Positions 1 to 5,581 of a stretch of 5,581 bases of DNA are shown here, in pieces. This stretch comes from Candidatus Latescibacterota bacterium (GTDB taxonomy: Bacteria > Latescibacterota > UBA2968 > UBA8231): positions 1 through 5,581 of the forward strand of contig DPVW01000026.1 in NCBI GenBank assembly GCA_003529325.1, written 5' to 3'. The notes beneath the pieces are model-generated. The model did not search any database and had not been told where the DNA came from. It was given only the letters and a program-made list of their open reading frames with translations. Within the stretch, counting starts at the first letter, position 1, and every line of letters starts with the position of its first letter. A program made the translations under genes and the position numbers.

Positions 1-286
1 CTGTGACCAAAGCACCCGCCGGTACCGCCGCCATCACCTTGGGCAGAATGTCGATGATGTGCTGGATTGGTGAACAGACGATGACGAGATCCGCCGCACC
101 GACCCCGTCGACGAGATGATCGTAGTCGACGCCACGGTCAACGACCCCCATGGCGACGGCCTGCTCGATCGTTTCGTTGCGACTGACACCGACGATCTCG
201 CCGGTAAATCCGGTACGCCGTAACGCCAGGCCCAGTGAACCGCCGATGAGCCCGACGCCGATGATACTGATGCGCTCGAAGGTCAC
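1..286 (-). CDS. tyrA: Prephenate/arogenate dehydrogenase, N-terminal part (runs off window)
   Basis: This enzyme family oxidatively decarboxylates prephenate to 4-hydroxyphenylpyruvate, or arogenate to tyrosine, in the cytoplasm. The first 95 residues are present; the family is usually about 280-310 residues, so the catalytic C-terminal domain lies beyond position 1. Visible is the Rossmann fold: a first strand ISIIGVGLIGGSLG (residues 6-19) with the GxGxxG dinucleotide loop, a second strand ending GVSRN (33-37), and a strand VIVCSPIQ (68-75) typical of TyrA. The last bases read LVT plus the first base of a probable Asp, matching the family's TD-(V/A)-(G/A)-S segment. The GTG start at 286 is chosen because it puts the Rossmann strand at the very N-terminus. 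It lies 5 bases after the chorismate mutase stop. No good Shine-Dalgarno site sits at normal distance, so translation probably depends on coupling. Residues S35-R36, where NAD enzymes have an acidic residue, suggest NADP use (inference). Confidence 0.95.
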   Translation of the reverse strand, partial: MTFERISIIGVGLIGGSLGLALRRTGFTGEIVGVSRNETIEQAVAMGVVDRGVDYDHLVDGVGAADLVIVCSPIQHIIDILPKVMAAVPAGALVT

Positions 287-291
287 GACTT

Positions 292-567
292 TTAGGAAGT
301 CCCGCCTTCGAGTATACGCGCCTCGGCGATAATCCGAGCAAACAGATCGGCGATGGCGGCATCGCTCATCGGACCATTGTTGTGACGCTGCAATCGTTCG
401 ATGAGTTCACGTTCACGAGCCGCGTCCCGGACCTGCTGACCGCTGCTGCGCTTGATCCGGCCGATCTCGATGGCAAACTCCAGTCGCCGGTTGACGAGAT
501 CGACCAGGATCTGGTCGACGGTGTCGATTTTGGCGCGCCAATCACTGATATCCATTTCCGCTGCCAT
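292..567 (-). CDS. aroQ: Monofunctional chorismate mutase, AroQ class
   Basis: The enzyme rearranges chorismate to prephenate, the first committed step toward phenylalanine and tyrosine. At 91 residues it is a stand-alone all-helical AroQ domain, about the length of the mutase domain of E. coli PheA. The opening pattern WRAKIDTVDQILVDLVNRR (10-28) is diagnostic. Active-site residues fall at the same numbers as in the E. coli enzyme as I recall it: R11, R28, K39, D48, R51 and E52. Near the C-terminus, A83 and E87 align with E. coli S84 and Q88; a Glu at the latter site also occurs in other AroQ mutases such as the yeast enzyme. No prephenate dehydratase or dehydrogenase domain is fused. It starts 8 bases after trpS, with AGGAG five bases before the ATG, and ends 5 bases before tyrA, which would take prephenate further. 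The symbol aroQ is also used for an unrelated dehydroquinase. Confidence 0.95.
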   Translation of the reverse strand: MAAEMDISDWRAKIDTVDQILVDLVNRRLEFAIEIGRIKRSSGQQVRDAARERELIERLQRHNNGPMSDAAIADLFARIIAEARILEGGTS

Positions 568-569
568 TG

Positions 570-577
570 CCTCTCCT
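570..577 (-). promoter_or_regulatory. Ribosome binding site of the chorismate mutase gene
   Basis: AGGAGAGG overlaps the TAG stop of trpS (578-576) and lies just before the ATG at 567. The core AGGAG leaves a 5-base spacer. It supports the first Met rather than the in-frame Met at residue 5, and suggests coupled translation with trpS. Confidence 0.75.
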
Positions 578-1565
578 ACCTTAAACCCATGGCCTCACGC
601 ACACGCGTCATGGTCTGTCCCGCCACCGCCTGCGCCCTTGCGGCACCGGCGGCGAGGATCTGATCGAGGGTCTGCGGATCTTCGGTGAGCTCGTTGTAAC
701 GCTGCTGGATAGGCGCCAGATTTTCCACCACGAGCGCCCCAAGTTCCTTCTTCAGGTCGCCATACCCTTTGCCGGAAAAGTGGCTTTCGAGCTGCTCCTT
801 CGTCTGTCCTGACAAGGCCTGGTGAATCGTCAAAAGATTGGTAACGCCTGGCCGAGTCTCGTCAAAGACGATCTCTGTTTGCGAATCGGTGACGGCGCGA
901 TTGAACTTCTTCTGGATCACCTTCGCCGTATCGAGCATACCAATGGCGTGAAACTGCCCATCGGTGGACTTCGACATCTTCTTCGTAGGATCGTCGAGGC
1001 CCATTACCCGTGCACCGACTTCACGGATCACCGGCTCCGGGATCGTGAAAACATCGCCGAAACGATGATTGAAGCTGGTGGCAATGTCGCGGGTCAGTTC
1101 GACGTGCTGCTTCTGATCGTCGCCGACGGGGACAGTGGCCGTGTCATAGAGCAGGATATCGGCCGCCATCAGTGCGGGGTAGGTAAACAGCCCGGCGCCG
1201 ACACTCTCCTGCTGACCCTGCGACTTGTCCTTGAACTGGGTCATGCGAGACAACCAGCCCATGGGTGTGTTGCATGTCAGCAGCCACGCCAGCTCCGTGT
1301 GTTCGGCAACGTGGGACTGCACAAACAGAGCACAACGCGCCGGATCGAGTCCACTGGCGACGAGCAGACCGACGAGGCTGCGCACATTCTGCCGCAACTC
1401 GTCGGGAGCATACGGCACGGTGATGGCGTGCTGATCGACGACACAGAAAAAATTGTCGTGCCGGTCCTGCTCTGCTACCCAGTTGCGGATAGCGCCCAAG
1501 TAGTTGCCCAGATGCGGAATGCCGGTGGGTTGAATGCCGGAGAGTACACGGGGGTTCTCGCTCAC
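576..1565 (-). CDS. trpS: Tryptophanyl-tRNA synthetase
   Basis: This class I aminoacyl-tRNA synthetase charges tRNA-Trp with tryptophan using ATP, in the cytoplasm. The 329 residues match the usual bacterial length of about 330. Landmarks in order: SGIQPTGIPHLGNYLG (9-24), where PHLGN is the HIGH signature; DQHAIT (44-49); the YPALMAADILLY block (129-140), whose D136 corresponds to the Asp that reads the indole nitrogen in the Geobacillus enzyme; VPVGDDQKQHVELTRD (145-160); and KMSKS (196-200). The C-terminal helical domain is complete. The start is GTG, not ATG: GTGA overlaps the trpC stop by 4 bases, and GGGGAG sits 8 bases upstream. An ATG at 1581 is in another frame. The placement is unusual: a translation gene embedded between trpC and the tyrosine/phenylalanine branch genes, which implies co-expression with tryptophan synthesis. 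The signatures are intact, so it should be the functional enzyme; whether a second trpS exists elsewhere cannot be seen here. Confidence 0.98.
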   Translation of the reverse strand: MSENPRVLSGIQPTGIPHLGNYLGAIRNWVAEQDRHDNFFCVVDQHAITVPYAPDELRQNVRSLVGLLVASGLDPARCALFVQSHVAEHTELAWLLTCNTPMGWLSRMTQFKDKSQGQQESVGAGLFTYPALMAADILLYDTATVPVGDDQKQHVELTRDIATSFNHRFGDVFTIPEPVIREVGARVMGLDDPTKKMSKSTDGQFHAIGMLDTAKVIQKKFNRAVTDSQTEIVFDETRPGVTNLLTIHQALSGQTKEQLESHFSGKGYGDLKKELGALVVENLAPIQQRYNELTEDPQTLDQILAAGAARAQAVAGQTMTRVREAMGLR

Positions 1566-2353
1566 CGCGCTTGCTCCCCATGCAGCAGAACGCGAACAGC
1601 GGCGCCTACATCCTCTTGCCGCATCAGGGACTCACCGACGAGGATGGCATCGACGCCGGCCTCAGCCAATTGGCGCACATGATCGTGGTTGTCGATGCCG
1701 CTCTCGCTCACAAGGGTGATATCCTGCGGCACATGAGACCGCAGTTCGAAGGTGATGTCCAGGGTCGTGTCAAACGTCTTCAGATCCCGGTTGTTGATCC
1801 CCACAAGATCGACACCAACGGCGAGGGCCCGTTCAAGCTCGCTTCGGGTATGCACCTCGACGAGGACGGACAGTCCCAGGTCAACAGCCGTGCCGCGGAA
1901 GTCTTCCAGCTGTCCACCGTCCATGAGTGCGACGATGAGCAGGATCGCGTCGGCACCGATGAGTCGAGCCTCGTGGATCTGGTAGGGGTCGACAGTGAAG
2001 TCCTTGCGTAGCACCGGGATGCCCACCGCCTGGCGGGCGATCTGCAGATACTGATCGCTGCCCTGAAAGTACGCCTCGTCGGTAAGCACCGAAAGCGCAC
2101 GTGCGCCGTTACCTGCGTAGGCTTCGGCGATCGCCGCCGGGTCGAAATCCTCGCGGATCACGCCTTTCGACGGCGACGCTTTCTTGACCTCGGCGATCAA
2201 CGCCACCCCCTCTGCACGCAACGCGCCCAGGAAGTCCGCTGGATCGGGGGTGTCCTGAGCTCGGGCACAGACGTCTACCAGGGGCTGTTCAGCTTGACGC
2301 CGGGCTACGAAGTCACGCTTGTAGACGGCGATCTCATCGAGAATCGTGGGCAT
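1562..2353 (-). CDS. trpC: Indole-3-glycerol phosphate synthase
   Basis: This TIM-barrel enzyme closes the indole ring, converting carboxyphenylamino-deoxyribulose phosphate to indole-3-glycerol phosphate with loss of CO2. The 263 residues are the usual size of a monofunctional TrpC; there is no fused phosphoribosylanthranilate isomerase (TrpF) domain as in E. coli. Motifs in order: IAEVKKASPSKG (53-64) with E55 and K57; LRKDF (115-119) with K117, equivalent to the general acid K110 of the Sulfolobus enzyme; VLVEVHT (163-169) with E166; GINNRDL (185-191) with N187; VSESGI (215-220); and the phosphate-binding VGESLM (239-244). All expected catalytic positions are present. The ATG follows the trpD stop by 4 bases. 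No clear Shine-Dalgarno site precedes it, so translation is probably coupled to trpD. Its stop overlaps the trpS start. Its substrate requires TrpF, which is not in this window. Confidence 0.98.
   Translation of the reverse strand: MPTILDEIAVYKRDFVARRQAEQPLVDVCARAQDTPDPADFLGALRAEGVALIAEVKKASPSKGVIREDFDPAAIAEAYAGNGARALSVLTDEAYFQGSDQYLQIARQAVGIPVLRKDFTVDPYQIHEARLIGADAILLIVALMDGGQLEDFRGTAVDLGLSVLVEVHTRSELERALAVGVDLVGINNRDLKTFDTTLDITFELRSHVPQDITLVSESGIDNHDHVRQLAEAGVDAILVGESLMRQEDVGAAVRVLLHGEQAR
1574..1579 (-). promoter_or_regulatory. Ribosome binding site of trpS
   Basis: GGGGAG lies inside the end of trpC, 8 bases before the GTG start of trpS. It decides in favour of the GTG at 1565 and against the out-of-frame ATG at 1581. 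Confidence 0.75.
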
Positions 2354-2357
2354 GGGA

Positions 2358-3368
2358 TCAGGCGTTGCTGACTTCGATGAGAGAGGACAGCGCCTGTTTC
2401 GCCTTGCCCGAGGACAGCGCCTGGCGTGCCTTGGCTACGCCTTCCACCAGGTCCTGCGCTACCCCCCCTGCGGTGATGGCCGCGGCGGCGTTGAGGATGA
2501 CGATGTCGGCGTGGGGGCCAGCAGCACCGTCGAGGACCTGTTGCAGAATGCTGGCATTCTGCTCGGCGTCACCACCCTGTAACGCTGCCGCTGGTGTCCT
2601 GTCGATGCCAAAATCCTCGGGAGCGATCTGATAGGTATTGACCTCTCCGTCGAGTAGTTCGCTGACTCGCGAGGGACCCGTAGTGGTGATTTCGTCGAGA
2701 CCATCACTGCCGTGCACGACAAAGGCCCGTTCGGAACCCAGAGCCCCCAGGACCCCGGCCATTGTCTCCGTCAATTGCGGCGCAAAAACGCCGATCAGCT
2801 GCCGTCGGGCTCCGGCTGGATTGGTCAATGGCCCGAGCACATTGAAGACGGTGCGCGTGCCCAACTCCTTGCGGGGACCGATGGCGTGTTTCATGGCACC
2901 GTGCAACGCCGGCGCAAAGAGGAAGCCGATGCCCGCTTCGTCCAGGCACTTGCCGACGATCTCAGGTGACGCTTCCACGTTGACCCCAAGAGCAGCCAAC
3001 ACATCCGCCGAGCCGGATTTGCTCGACATGGCACGGTTGCCATGCTTGGCCACAGTGCAACCGGCGCCGGCAACAACAAAGGCGACTGTTGTGGAAATAT
3101 TGAATGTGCCGGAGCCATCCCCGCCGGTGCCGCAGGTATCGACGAGTGGCTCCCGCCCCCCGGAAATGGCTGTGGCTTTGGCACGCATGACTTCGGCGAA
3201 ACCGGCGATCTCCTCCACCGTCTCTCCCTTGGCACGCAATGCCATCAGAAATCCACCGATCTGCGCATCCGATGCGCCACCACTCATGATCTGATCCATC
3301 ACACCATGGGCCATGCCGCGGTCGAGATCGTTGCCGTCAATGAGTTGAGCGATCGCCTCCTGAATCAT
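2358..3368 (-). CDS. trpD: Anthranilate phosphoribosyltransferase
   Basis: The enzyme transfers the phosphoribosyl group of PRPP to anthranilate, the second tryptophan-specific step. From the chosen ATG it has 336 residues, normal for a monofunctional TrpD, with no TrpG domain fused to its N-terminus. Motifs: VDTCGTGGDGSGTFNIST (76-93), whose GTGGD (80-84) binds PRPP; KHGNRAMSSKSGSADVL (108-124); the anthranilate-binding GPRKELGTRTVFNVLGPLTNP (164-184), including R166; and HGSDGLDEI (219-227), whose D225 and E226 bind Mg. The open frame extends upstream to 3446, but the extra 26 residues are Arg/Ser-rich, unlike the family, and overlap trpG. AGGGAGG 9 bases before the ATG at 3368 supports the shorter start, which begins MIQEAIAQLIDG as in homologues. 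It lies 4 bases after trpG and 4 before trpC. A run of seven G falls at 2468-2462, in the codons for two adjacent Gly in the C-terminal domain. Confidence 0.98.
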   Translation of the reverse strand: MIQEAIAQLIDGNDLDRGMAHGVMDQIMSGGASDAQIGGFLMALRAKGETVEEIAGFAEVMRAKATAISGGREPLVDTCGTGGDGSGTFNISTTVAFVVAGAGCTVAKHGNRAMSSKSGSADVLAALGVNVEASPEIVGKCLDEAGIGFLFAPALHGAMKHAIGPRKELGTRTVFNVLGPLTNPAGARRQLIGVFAPQLTETMAGVLGALGSERAFVVHGSDGLDEITTTGPSRVSELLDGEVNTYQIAPEDFGIDRTPAAALQGGDAEQNASILQQVLDGAAGPHADIVILNAAAAITAGGVAQDLVEGVAKARQALSSGKAKQALSSLIEVSNA

Positions 3369-3372
3369 CAGA

Positions 3373-3969
3373 TCACGCCTCCCTGGTAGTTGGCGCCGCC
3401 GGGACTGGCACGCCGATGAAGTTGCCGAGCAGATTCTTGCCTTCATTCGTGAGGATCGATTCCGGGTGGAACTGCACCCCTTCGACAGACAGATCGCGGT
3501 GGCGCAGGCCCATCACCAGACCGTCCTCGGTCTCAGCTACGATCTGCAAACAGTCGGGCACGGAATCCCGTTCGACGATCAGCGAATGGTATCGTGTCGC
3601 TGTGAGCGGATTCGACAGACCGGCGTAGATACCCTCGCCATCATGATGGATCGGAGAGGTCTTGCCATGCATGATATACGGCGCACGGACGACGGTGCCG
3701 CCGAAAGCTTGACCTATCGACTGATGGCCCAGGCACACACCCAGGATGGGCACCTTTGCGGCGAACCGTTCGACCACCGCCATCGAAATCCCAGCCTCAT
3801 TTGGCGTACACGGCCCCGGCGAAATAACGATCCTCTCCGGCGCCAGGGCCTCGATCTGCTCGCAGGTGATCTTGTCATTGCGATGCACCACAAGCTCAGC
3901 GCCCAGTTCACCCATGTATTGTACGAGGTTGTAGGTGAAGCTGTCGTAGTTGTCGAGAATAAAAATCAT
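3373..3969 (-). CDS. trpG: Anthranilate synthase component II, glutamine amidotransferase
   Basis: This subunit hydrolyses glutamine and passes ammonia to TrpE for anthranilate formation from chorismate. It is a class I (triad) amidotransferase of 198 residues, the usual length for a free-standing TrpG. Seen are the N-terminal [15 protein letters not shown] (4-18), the oxyanion-strand motif ISPGPCTP (49-56), the nucleophile elbow [11 protein letters not shown] (77-87) with C79, HGKTSP (101-106), RYHSL (126-130), and VQFHPESI (165-172) with H168 and E170 completing the triad. Its ATG overlaps the trpE stop (ATGA), with GGAGG 7 bases upstream, so the two subunits should be made in matched amounts. 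TrpG and PabA are nearly indistinguishable in sequence; the trpE neighbour assigns it to tryptophan. With no pabB here, it might also serve folate synthesis (amphibolic role), which is inference only. Confidence 0.97.
   Translation of the reverse strand: MIFILDNYDSFTYNLVQYMGELGAELVVHRNDKITCEQIEALAPERIVISPGPCTPNEAGISMAVVERFAAKVPILGVCLGHQSIGQAFGGTVVRAPYIMHGKTSPIHHDGEGIYAGLSNPLTATRYHSLIVERDSVPDCLQIVAETEDGLVMGLRHRDLSVEGVQFHPESILTNEGKNLLGNFIGVPVPAAPTTREA
3378..3384 (-). promoter_or_regulatory. Ribosome binding site of trpD
   Basis: AGGGAGG lies over the last codons of trpG, 9 bases before the ATG at 3368. It decides the trpD start in favour of the 336-residue product over the 362-residue frame from 3446. 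Confidence 0.8.
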
Positions 3970-5546
3970 CGCTGCGCCTCCAGTGCACTGGGGTCCATCC
4001 CCTCCAACAGTCCACTGATGTTCTCCTGCGACGGCACGACAGATCCACGACTCGCCATCTCCGACGCCCGCAACAGCGCCATGGCCTTGTTCACGGTTTC
4101 CTGAAACTCGGCGTCGGGATCGGAATCGGCGACGATACCACCACCCGCCTGGATGTAAGCCACGCCCTCTTTCACGACCATCGTACGGATGGCGATACAG
4201 GTGTCCAGGTTGCCGGAGAAATCCAGATAACCAATGGCGCCACCATAGATGCCGCGCCTTGTGGGTTCGAGTTCATCGATGACCTCCATGGCACGCACCT
4301 TCGGTGCTCCTGACAGGGTGCCAGCGGGATAACAGGCAAACAAGGCATCGATGGCATCCATGTTGCGGTGGAGTTGCCCCTGGACATTGGAAACGATGTG
4401 CATCACGTGAGAGTAGCGTTCCACCTCCATCATTTCCGTGACCCGCACCGAATCGTATTCCGAGACACGACCGACATCGTTTCGTCCCAGATCGACGAGC
4501 ATGACATGCTCGGCACAGTCCTTGGCGTCGGCGAGCAACTCGTCAGCGAGTCGGTCATCTTCCGCCGGCGTTGCCCCGCGCGAGCGGGTGCCGGCAATGG
4601 GCCGCACCTCAAGTGTGCCATCCTGTACGCGCACCAGAATCTCAGGTGAGGCGCCGAGAATCTGCAAACCTTCCTGTTCGATATGGAACATGTATGGCGA
4701 CGGATTGACGGTGCGCAACACGCGGAAGATGTCGAAAGGATCACCGGCAAAATCGAGTTGAAATCGTTGGGAAAATACCACCTGGAAGATGTCGCCGGCG
4801 CGGATGTATTCGAGACAACGCTCAATCGCATCGGTGTACTGCGCACGGGAGATATTCGATCGGACCTTGCCCATGCCGCCCCCGGCGCCCAGGCCTGGCA
4901 ACGTCGCCGGTTGTGCCAGCATCGCCTCGAGTTCATCGATGCGCTGGGCTGCATCGGCGTAGGCCTCGTCTGTTGACTGTCCATTCGTGCAACGCGCATT
5001 GGCGATAATGAGAATCGTATGGCGCAGATTATCGAAGGCGATAACGGTCTCGAAGAGCGCGTAGACCAGATCATCGAGGCCCAGATCATCGGCGGCCGTC
5101 GCCGGAATATCCTCCACCAGGCGAATGCCGTCATACGCCAGATAACCAACGGCGCCGCCGGTAAAGGGAGGCAGATCCGGTTGTGGCGATGCCGTGTAGG
5201 GTGCCATCATGTCGCGCAGCGCCTGCCGTGGGTCCGCGTCAAAGGTCTGCGTTGTCCCATCGATGCGATCCTGGATCGTCACCTTCTGCCCGCGTGAGCG
5301 GAAGATGCGCGTCGGTCGGATCCCGAGAAACGAATACCGCGCCGCCCGCTCACCTCCTTCCACACTCTCGAAGAGAAAAGTGTAGTCGCTCCGCGTGCGT
5401 AGTTTCATGTAGGCAGACACGGGCGTGTCTGTATCGGCAAGGATCTCGCGATAGATCGGGACGGTTTGCCCCCCCTGGGAGAGGGTGGCGAATGCCTCAG
5501 CGCTGGGTCGCAGATCTGTTGTCGGTTCGTTCACTGTCGCTTTCAT
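3966..5546 (-). CDS. trpE: Anthranilate synthase component I
   Basis: The enzyme converts chorismate and ammonia (from TrpG) to anthranilate and pyruvate, the committed and usually feedback-controlled step of tryptophan synthesis. At 526 residues it is full length. The N-terminal domain carries [19 protein letters not shown] (57-75), equivalent to the LLES...RYSFLG tryptophan-binding element, and NPSPYMF (281-287) supplies the other side of that allosteric site, so feedback inhibition is probably intact. The chorismate-binding domain shows [11 protein letters not shown] (251-261), [10 protein letters not shown] (315-324), [18 protein letters not shown] (343-360), [12 protein letters not shown] (409-420), YGGAIGYLD (434-442) and [11 protein letters not shown] (467-477). 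Ala at 318 in PIAGT, where aminodeoxychorismate synthases (PabB) have Lys, argues for TrpE over PabB. GGGAG 8 bases upstream supports the start at 5546. It is the first gene of the visible cluster and overlaps trpG by 4 bases. A run of seven G occurs at codons 25-26. Confidence 0.98.
   Translation of the reverse strand: MKATVNEPTTDLRPSAEAFATLSQGGQTVPIYREILADTDTPVSAYMKLRTRSDYTFLFESVEGGERAARYSFLGIRPTRIFRSRGQKVTIQDRIDGTTQTFDADPRQALRDMMAPYTASPQPDLPPFTGGAVGYLAYDGIRLVEDIPATAADDLGLDDLVYALFETVIAFDNLRHTILIIANARCTNGQSTDEAYADAAQRIDELEAMLAQPATLPGLGAGGGMGKVRSNISRAQYTDAIERCLEYIRAGDIFQVVFSQRFQLDFAGDPFDIFRVLRTVNPSPYMFHIEQEGLQILGASPEILVRVQDGTLEVRPIAGTRSRGATPAEDDRLADELLADAKDCAEHVMLVDLGRNDVGRVSEYDSVRVTEMMEVERYSHVMHIVSNVQGQLHRNMDAIDALFACYPAGTLSGAPKVRAMEVIDELEPTRRGIYGGAIGYLDFSGNLDTCIAIRTMVVKEGVAYIQAGGGIVADSDPDAEFQETVNKAMALLRASEMASRGSVVPSQENISGLLEGMDPSALEAQR
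3977..3981 (-). promoter_or_regulatory. Ribosome binding site of trpG
   Basis: GGAGG lies inside the last trpE codons with a 7-base spacer to the trpG ATG at 3969. Together with the ATGA overlap it indicates coupled translation of the two anthranilate synthase subunits. Confidence 0.75.
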
Positions 5547-5581
5547 CTTTCTCGCTCCCTCACTCCATGTGTGGCGCGAGT
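5547..5581 (-). other. Short leader upstream of trpE (truncated by window end)
   Basis: Only 35 bases precede trpE. Apart from the Shine-Dalgarno site, they hold a TGA at 5562-5560. Its frame is open to the window edge and reads L-A-P-H-M-E-stop. This could be the end of a preceding gene on the same strand, or chance. No promoter hexamers, T-box, or Trp-codon run is visible; the regulatory region, if any, lies outside the window. Confidence 0.4.
5555..5559 (-). promoter_or_regulatory. Ribosome binding site of trpE
   Basis: GGGAG is followed by an 8-base purine-rich spacer and the ATG at 5546. No other in-frame start upstream is visible within the window. Confidence 0.7.

Noticed and set aside
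138..362. Minus-strand open frame overlapping the chorismate mutase/tyrA junction
   Set aside because: It is out of frame with both genes, Arg-rich and without a motif; the tyrA Rossmann motif is read in a different frame starting at the GTG at 286.
822..1682. Long plus-strand open frame (286 codons) opposite trpS and the end of trpC
   Set aside because: It lies antisense to two genes with complete, well-conserved motifs, its translation shows no recognisable domain, and GC-rich codon use commonly leaves such open antisense frames.
2638..3294. Plus-strand open frame (218 codons) opposite trpD
   Set aside because: The translation is low-complexity and rich in Pro, Ser and Ala, as expected of a shadow frame; trpD on the other strand is fully accounted for.
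3369..3446. N-terminal extension of trpD by 26 residues from an ATG at 3446
   Set aside because: It would overlap trpG by over 70 bases, has an Arg/Ser-rich sequence unlike TrpD, and the strong ribosome binding site favours the start at 3368.
3466..4104. Plus-strand open frame (212 codons) opposite trpG and the end of trpE
   Set aside because: It is antisense to trpG with its intact catalytic triad and to the trpE end, and carries no recognisable motif.
5414..5431. Inverted repeat CAGACAC-GGGC-GTGTCTG inside trpE, about 115-135 bases after the start codon, considered as an attenuator or terminator
   Set aside because: The stem is only 7 base pairs, there is no U run after it on the transcribed strand, and it lies in conserved-frame coding DNA; chance is sufficient.
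5560..5568. ATG-GAG-TGA mini frame upstream of trpE, considered as a trp leader peptide
   Set aside because: It has only two codons, contains no Trp codon in frame, and no attenuator stems can be seen in the 35 bases available.

Overview
The window is a tightly packed run of seven aromatic amino acid genes, all read on the minus strand (right to left). In transcription order they are trpE, trpG, trpD, trpC, trpS, a small AroQ-type chorismate mutase, and the 5' part of tyrA, which runs off the left edge. Every identification rests on family motifs read directly from the translations. No mobile element, CRISPR array, RNA gene or unknown protein was found, and the long plus-strand open frames are shadows of these genes.

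Layout, right to left. About 35 bases of leader lie at 5547-5581, too short to show a promoter. trpE (5546-3966) and trpG (3969-3373) form the two-subunit anthranilate synthase. trpD (3368-2358) and trpC (2353-1562) carry out the next step and the indole-glycerol-phosphate step. trpS (1565-576) is tryptophanyl-tRNA synthetase. The chorismate mutase (567-292) and tyrA (286 to beyond position 1) form the tyrosine/phenylalanine branch. Junctions are 4-base overlaps (trpE/trpG ATGA, trpC/trpS GTGA) or gaps of 4-8 bases, so one polycistronic, translationally coupled operon is very likely. There is no stretch above 50 bases without a gene.

How the genes work together. TrpE/TrpG and the chorismate mutase compete for chorismate, so the operon holds both sides of the branch point. 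TrpS uses the tryptophan end product for protein synthesis. TyrA oxidises the prephenate, or the arogenate made from it, that follows from the mutase. trpF, trpB and trpA are absent, and there is no room for them between trpC and trpS, so the tryptophan pathway is split across the genome.

Organism. The DNA is bacterial and moderately GC-rich by eye, with GTG as well as ATG starts and clear Shine-Dalgarno sites before most genes. A monofunctional chorismate mutase next to a separate tyrA, in a trp operon that also carries trpS, does not match the enterobacterial arrangement (fused pheA and tyrA). It also does not match the Bacillus arrangement. A free-living bacterium from a lineage such as Chloroflexota is possible, but this is only a guess. 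The genes themselves are ordinary, so I do not see a previously undescribed system. The points most worth checking are the gene combination and the NADP-type motif in TyrA.
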